Shown one piece after another: positions 6,457 through 7,228 of a stretch of DNA of 7,228 nucleotides (position 1 is the first letter of the stretch; each line of letters starts with the position of its first letter). The position numbers were made by a program, and so were the translations under genes. Origin of the DNA: an uncultured Rhodospirillales bacterium (GTDB lineage Bacteria > Pseudomonadota > Alphaproteobacteria > Rhodospirillales > Casp-alpha2); assembly GCA_938074585.1 (NCBI GenBank), contig CALJEW010000011.1, forward strand, positions 1-7,228, in the 5' to 3' direction. Below the pieces are notes generated by a model that saw only the letters and a program-made list of their open reading frames with translations, was not told the DNA's origin and made no database searches.

Positions 6457-6560
6457 GGTGTCTCGAAATTTGATTTTTTGAACTATTTGCTTAGCGGCCT
6501 CTCTCGTTTTCGTGTAGGGCCAAACTGACCTAATCCAAAGGACCAGACGTTATAAAGTGG
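6446..6560 (+). repeat. Repeated ATAAAGTGG motif in the tauR-ald gap (possible MocR operator half-sites)
   Basis: AAAGTGG occurs at 6446-6452 (continuing ACAAGG) and at 6554-6560 (continuing CTGG), both preceded by AT. A related AAAGGACC lies at 6537-6544. AAAGTGG-type cores are known operators of some MocR-family regulators such as PdxR, and TauR of Rhodobacter capsulatus, as I recall, binds CTGGAC-like direct repeats. That these are TauR sites is inference from similarity and position. Confidence 0.3.
6519..6547. repeat. Tandem imperfect direct repeat, CCAAA-N1/2-GACC, upstream of ald
   Basis: Two adjacent units of 15 and 14 bases, GCCAAACTGACCTAA (6519-6533) and TCCAAAGGACCAGA (6534-6547), share CCAAA and GACC with a one-base length difference. 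Tandem direct repeats are the usual architecture of MocR operators, so this block is another candidate TauR site. It lies about 110-140 bp upstream of the ald start. Confidence 0.3.
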
Positions 6561-6584
6561 CTGGTTTTAGCCATTTGTTCCGTA

Positions 6585-7228
6585 TTATTGATCAATCAAT
6601 TCTGATAGGAGTTTGATCCCGGGTTCAATCTGCTCAACAGCGATGGAAGAAAAACCAAGTCTGAAAAAATTCTTAGGGCCATTTTCATCCGCATAATGAA
6701 TGGATCCTGGTTCCATAACAATTCCATTTTCCAAGGCAACTTTGGTTAGTTTATCCGCATTTAAAGTTGCGGGCCCTTCAACCCAAAACGTTGATCCACC
6801 ATAGATGGGAACCATAGCTGCGTTGGGCATATAAGCGTTCAGTGCCATTGCCATGGTTTCCCAGCGTGACCGATAGGCCCGATGCAGGCGATGAATCAAG
6901 GTATCGTGGTGGCCTAGGGATAAAAAATAGGCGAGGGTGCGTTGGTTATTATTTGGGGTATGGCGTAAAACACATAGCCGTAACGCGCGAAGCTCTTTTA
7001 TTAGCTCTGCTGATGCTACCACATAGCCCAATCGCAAGCCGGGAAATAACGTTTTTGATAGACTGCCAATATAAACAACTCGGTTTTCTATATCTAAAGA
7101 CTTGAGTGATGGTGTGGGTGCGCCAGAATAATTAGTTTCTGATTCGTAATCATCTTCAATAATGACAAAATCTTTTTGGCTCGCACGCTCCAACAACGCT
7201 TTGCGTCTTTCAAGCGGCATGGTGCGGG
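6585..7228 (-). CDS. tauR: TauR-like MocR/GntR-family regulator, C-terminal aminotransferase-like part (5' end outside window)
   Basis: The frame continues off the right edge; an ATG at 7220 is internal, since the upstream codons (R-T) lead into the conserved MPLERRKALLERA of MocR proteins. About 213 C-terminal residues are seen, all from the fold-type I aminotransferase domain: IEDDYESETNYSG with the PLP-pyridine Asp, YIGSLSKTLFPGLRLGY with the PLP-binding Lys (bases 7053-7055), RHTPNNNQRT, and the carboxylate-binding Arg of NFFRLGFSS. The N-terminal GntR winged-helix domain is outside. MocR proteins are PLP-sensing transcription factors, and TauR activates taurine genes. The EDDYESE-N-Y and NNNQRT motifs with the adjacent ald-xsc-pta support TauR over PdxR or GabR. 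It is co-directional with ald, 174 bp upstream of it, and ends in TAA at 6585. An actual PLP aminotransferase is unlikely given these motifs. Confidence 0.85.
   Translation of the reverse strand, partial: RTMPLERRKALLERASQKDFVIIEDDYESETNYSGAPTPSLKSLDIENRVVYIGSLSKTLFPGLRLGYVVASAELIKELRALRLCVLRHTPNNNQRTLAYFLSLGHHDTLIHRLHRAYRSRWETMAMALNAYMPNAAMVPIYGGSTFWVEGPATLNADKLTKVALENGIVMEPGSIHYADENGPKNFFRLGFSSIAVEQIEPGIKLLSELIDQ

Noticed and set aside
6558..6573. TGGCT-N6-AGCCA hairpin shortly after the tauR stop, considered as a terminator
   Set aside because: The stem is only five base pairs and no T-tract follows on the minus strand (CTTTATAACG), so it is not convincing.

Overview
This looks like a chromosomal segment from an alphaproteobacterium. 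Coding DNA is of moderate G+C by eye, and the 2.08-2.48 kb gap is clearly AT-rich. The lineage guess rests on an alphaproteobacterial-type Xsc and on a MocR-type TauR regulator beside it. I did no database search, and the taxon is inference. No RNA gene, insertion sequence, CRISPR array or convincing Rho-independent terminator was seen.

Right two thirds (minus strand, read from 7228 down to 2477): the C-terminal part of a TauR-like MocR/GntR regulator, then alanine dehydrogenase (ald), sulfoacetaldehyde acetyltransferase (xsc) and phosphate acetyltransferase (pta). This is the central C2-sulfonate (taurine) pathway. Xsc turns sulfoacetaldehyde plus phosphate into acetyl phosphate and sulfite. 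Pta turns acetyl phosphate into acetyl-CoA. Ald regenerates pyruvate and ammonium from the alanine made by taurine:pyruvate transamination. The transaminase (Tpa), the taurine transporter and sulfite disposal are not in the window. The 174 bp between tauR and ald carries repeats that could be the TauR operator.

Left third: the C-terminal part of a succinate dehydrogenase/fumarate reductase-family flavoprotein on the plus strand, with all expected dicarboxylate-site residues but a non-canonical tail. It converges, 9 bp apart, on a minus-strand glutathione S-transferase-like gene. Upstream of the GST is an easily missed, roughly 97-codon, ThiS/MoaD-like (beta-grasp) frame. It has no usable start codon and no Gly-Gly tail, so it is probably decayed.

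The 813 bp between GST and pta also holds two perfect FNR/FixK-type boxes (TTGAY-N4-RTCAA) whose centres lie 43 bp apart. The nearer box is placed as expected for a class II promoter firing toward the MoaD-like frame and the GST gene. These boxes and the start-less frame are the least ordinary signals here. The sulfonate genes themselves are a well-known pathway, and I see no clear evidence of a wholly new system.
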